Shown here one piece after another: positions 62,659-64,000 of a stretch of DNA of 64,000 nucleotides. Made by a program: the position numbers and the translations under genes. Positions within the stretch are counted from its first letter, which is position 1. Every line of letters starts with the position of its first letter. Source of the DNA: G963668655 sp963668655 (lineage in GTDB: Bacteria > Myxococcota_A > SURF-8); the NCBI GenBank assembly GCA_963668655.2, contig CAXXPQ010000002.1, positions 1,364,001 to 1,428,000 on the forward strand. The letters are read 5' to 3'. The notes under the pieces are model-generated. The model did no database searches. It had not been told where the DNA came from and saw only the letters and a program-made list of their open reading frames with translations.

Positions 62659-64000
62659 TTGCACTGGAAACTCATCGTCAAAATGCTGGGGGCTCTGAAT
62701 TTCGTCCTGGGACTGGCCATGGTGCTTCCCCTGGCCATCGGCATGTACGACGGCTCCTCCGACACCGGGGCCTTCGGCCTGGCGCTGGGCCTCACCCTGG
62801 CGGCCAACGGCCTGGCCTATCTGCTCACGCGGAACGCCGCGGCGGACCTGCGCCACCGGGACGGCTTCGTGCTGGTCAGTCTGGCCTGGGTGAGCGTCTG
62901 CTTCTTCGGCGCGCTGCCCTTCTGGTGGTCCGGCCTTTTCGGCGGGTTCACCAACGCCTATTTCGAAACCGTCTCGGGGTTCACCACCACGGGATCCACC
63001 ATCCTGACGGATATCGGCAGCATCCCCCGGGCCACGTTGTTCTGGCGCAGCATCATCCAGTGGTTCGGCGGCATGGGCATCATCGTGCTGTCGCTGGCCA
63101 TCCTGCCCATCCTGGGCGTGGGCGGCATGCAGATCTTCAAGGCGGAAGTCCCCGGCCCCACGGCGGACAAGCTCCAGCCGCGCGTGCGCGACACGGCCAT
63201 GCTGTTGTGGAAGGTCTATCTCCTGCTCACCGTCGCCGAGGCGGCGCTGCTCTTTTCCGGCGGGATGAGCTTTTTCGAGTCCGTCTGCCATTCCTTCACC
63301 ACGCTGGCCACGGGAGGATTCGGCACGCGGCCGGATTCCTTCATGTCCGCCACGCCGTTTCAGGAAGGGGTGGTCACTTTGTTCATGTTCCTGGCGGGCG
63401 TGAACTTCTCCTTGCATTATCTGGCCCTGACGGGGCGCTGGAAGGCCCACCTTCGGGACGGCGAATTCCGCGTATATTCCCTCATCGTTTTCGGGGGAAC
63501 GGCCTTGCTGGCATTGAACCTGTGGGGAACGAACGTCTATCCGTCGCTCCTTCAGGCGCTGCGCTACGCCTCCTTCCAGGTGGTCAGCCTGGTGACCACC
63601 ACCGGGTTCAACTCGGCGGATTTCGAGGCATGGGGACTTCTCGCGCCCTTCGCGCCGCTGTTGCTTTTCCTGTTCATGTTCGTCGGCGGCATGGCGGGAT
63701 CCACAGGCGGCGGCATCAAGATCGTACGCATCTGGCTGCTTCTGAAGCACGGCTATCGCGAACTGTTCCGGCTGATCCATCCGCGCGCCGTGCGCCACGT
63801 GAAGATCGGACGCAAGGTGGTTCCGGAGCCGGTGCTGGATGCAGTGGTGGGCTTCGTGGTGCTTTATCTGTTTCTGTTCGTGGCCGCGTCCGTGGTGGTG
63901 GCTTTCTTCGGACACGACATCATCACCAGCTTTTCCGCCGTGGCGGCCTGCATCGGGAACATCGGCCCCGGCCTGGGAACGGTGGGGCCGGTGGACAACT
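62659..64000 (+). CDS. trkH: Trk potassium transporter membrane subunit TrkH, partial (3' end off the right edge)
   Basis: The frame is open from a TTG at 62659 to the window edge, about 447 codons. The TTG is preceded by GGGAGA; an in-frame ATG at 62683 is the alternative. Four pore loops of a Trk/Ktr channel are recognisable: VSGFTTTGSTILTD, SFTTLATGGFGTRP, VSLVTTTGFNSADFE and the fourth, CIGNIGPGLGTVGP, right at the edge. Long hydrophobic segments flank each. It starts 22 bases after trkA. Confidence 0.93.
   Translation, partial: MHWKLIVKMLGALNFVLGLAMVLPLAIGMYDGSSDTGAFGLALGLTLAANGLAYLLTRNAAADLRHRDGFVLVSLAWVSVCFFGALPFWWSGLFGGFTNAYFETVSGFTTTGSTILTDIGSIPRATLFWRSIIQWFGGMGIIVLSLAILPILGVGGMQIFKAEVPGPTADKLQPRVRDTAMLLWKVYLLLTVAEAALLFSGGMSFFESVCHSFTTLATGGFGTRPDSFMSATPFQEGVVTLFMFLAGVNFSLHYLALTGRWKAHLRDGEFRVYSLIVFGGTALLALNLWGTNVYPSLLQALRYASFQVVSLVTTTGFNSADFEAWGLLAPFAPLLLFLFMFVGGMAGSTGGGIKIVRIWLLLKHGYRELFRLIHPRAVRHVKIGRKVVPEPVLDAVVGFVVLYLFLFVAASVVVAFFGHDIITSFSAVAACIGNIGPGLGTVGPVDN

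Overview
The window is GC-rich bacterial chromosome, densely coded on both strands. The order rpmH-rnpA-yidD-yidC, the rsmD-coaD pair, the Trk potassium system and the many secreted lipoproteins with Asp-Gly-Asp linkers all fit a Gram-negative of deltaproteobacterial type. Two surface proteins end in MYXO-CTERM-like tails, which points to Myxococcota or a relative. This placement is inferred from gene content; no rRNA or taxonomic marker was compared.

Layout. 1-3.4 kb: a lipoprotein cut by the left edge and the lipid II flippase murJ. 3.6-6.6 kb: rpmH, rnpA, yidD, yidC, then tRNA-Arg(TCT) and a terminator. 6.6-7.6 kb: a decayed stretch with an IS4-type transposase fragment. 7.6-9.5 kb: two lipoproteins, one with a lamin-tail-like end. 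9.57-9.69 kb: a small MITE-like element. 9.7-14.5 kb: a LarA-like protein, divergent from a Gfo/Idh/MocA dehydrogenase, a BadF-type kinase and endonuclease III. 14.5-15.4 kb: an M23 peptidase lipoprotein.

15.7-25.2 kb is the most unusual part. It holds an HprK-like kinase, a 50-residue Cys-containing peptide that looks like a RiPP precursor, a 2592-residue lipoprotein with Ig-like and FG-GAP repeats, and a PqqD-like protein, all on the minus strand. 25.6-29.3 kb: dksA, an unknown exported protein and priA. 29.6-32 kb: a RACo-like corrinoid activator with a small coiled-coil partner. 32.4-34.9 kb: a DUF4254 pair, a lipoprotein and an SDR protein without the catalytic Tyr/Lys. 34.9-42.9 kb: two large divergent repeat proteins (TPR, HEAT). 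43-44.2 kb: two small genes. 44.2-47.5 kb: glycine cleavage genes gcvH-gcvPA-gcvPB. 47.8-56.4 kb: three big surface proteins with an FAD oxidoreductase among them. 57-64 kb: an outer-membrane candidate, rsmD, coaD, an aminotransferase, a cyclic-nucleotide-binding protein, trkA and a truncated trkH.

Functionally the window mixes housekeeping modules (ribosome and membrane-protein biogenesis, replication restart, potassium uptake, one-carbon metabolism) with a large lineage-specific surface proteome. The peptide/PqqD/HprK set resembles parts of known peptide-modification cassettes, but no maturase or transporter for it lies in the window. Promoters were called by eye as -35/-10 pairs and are tentative.
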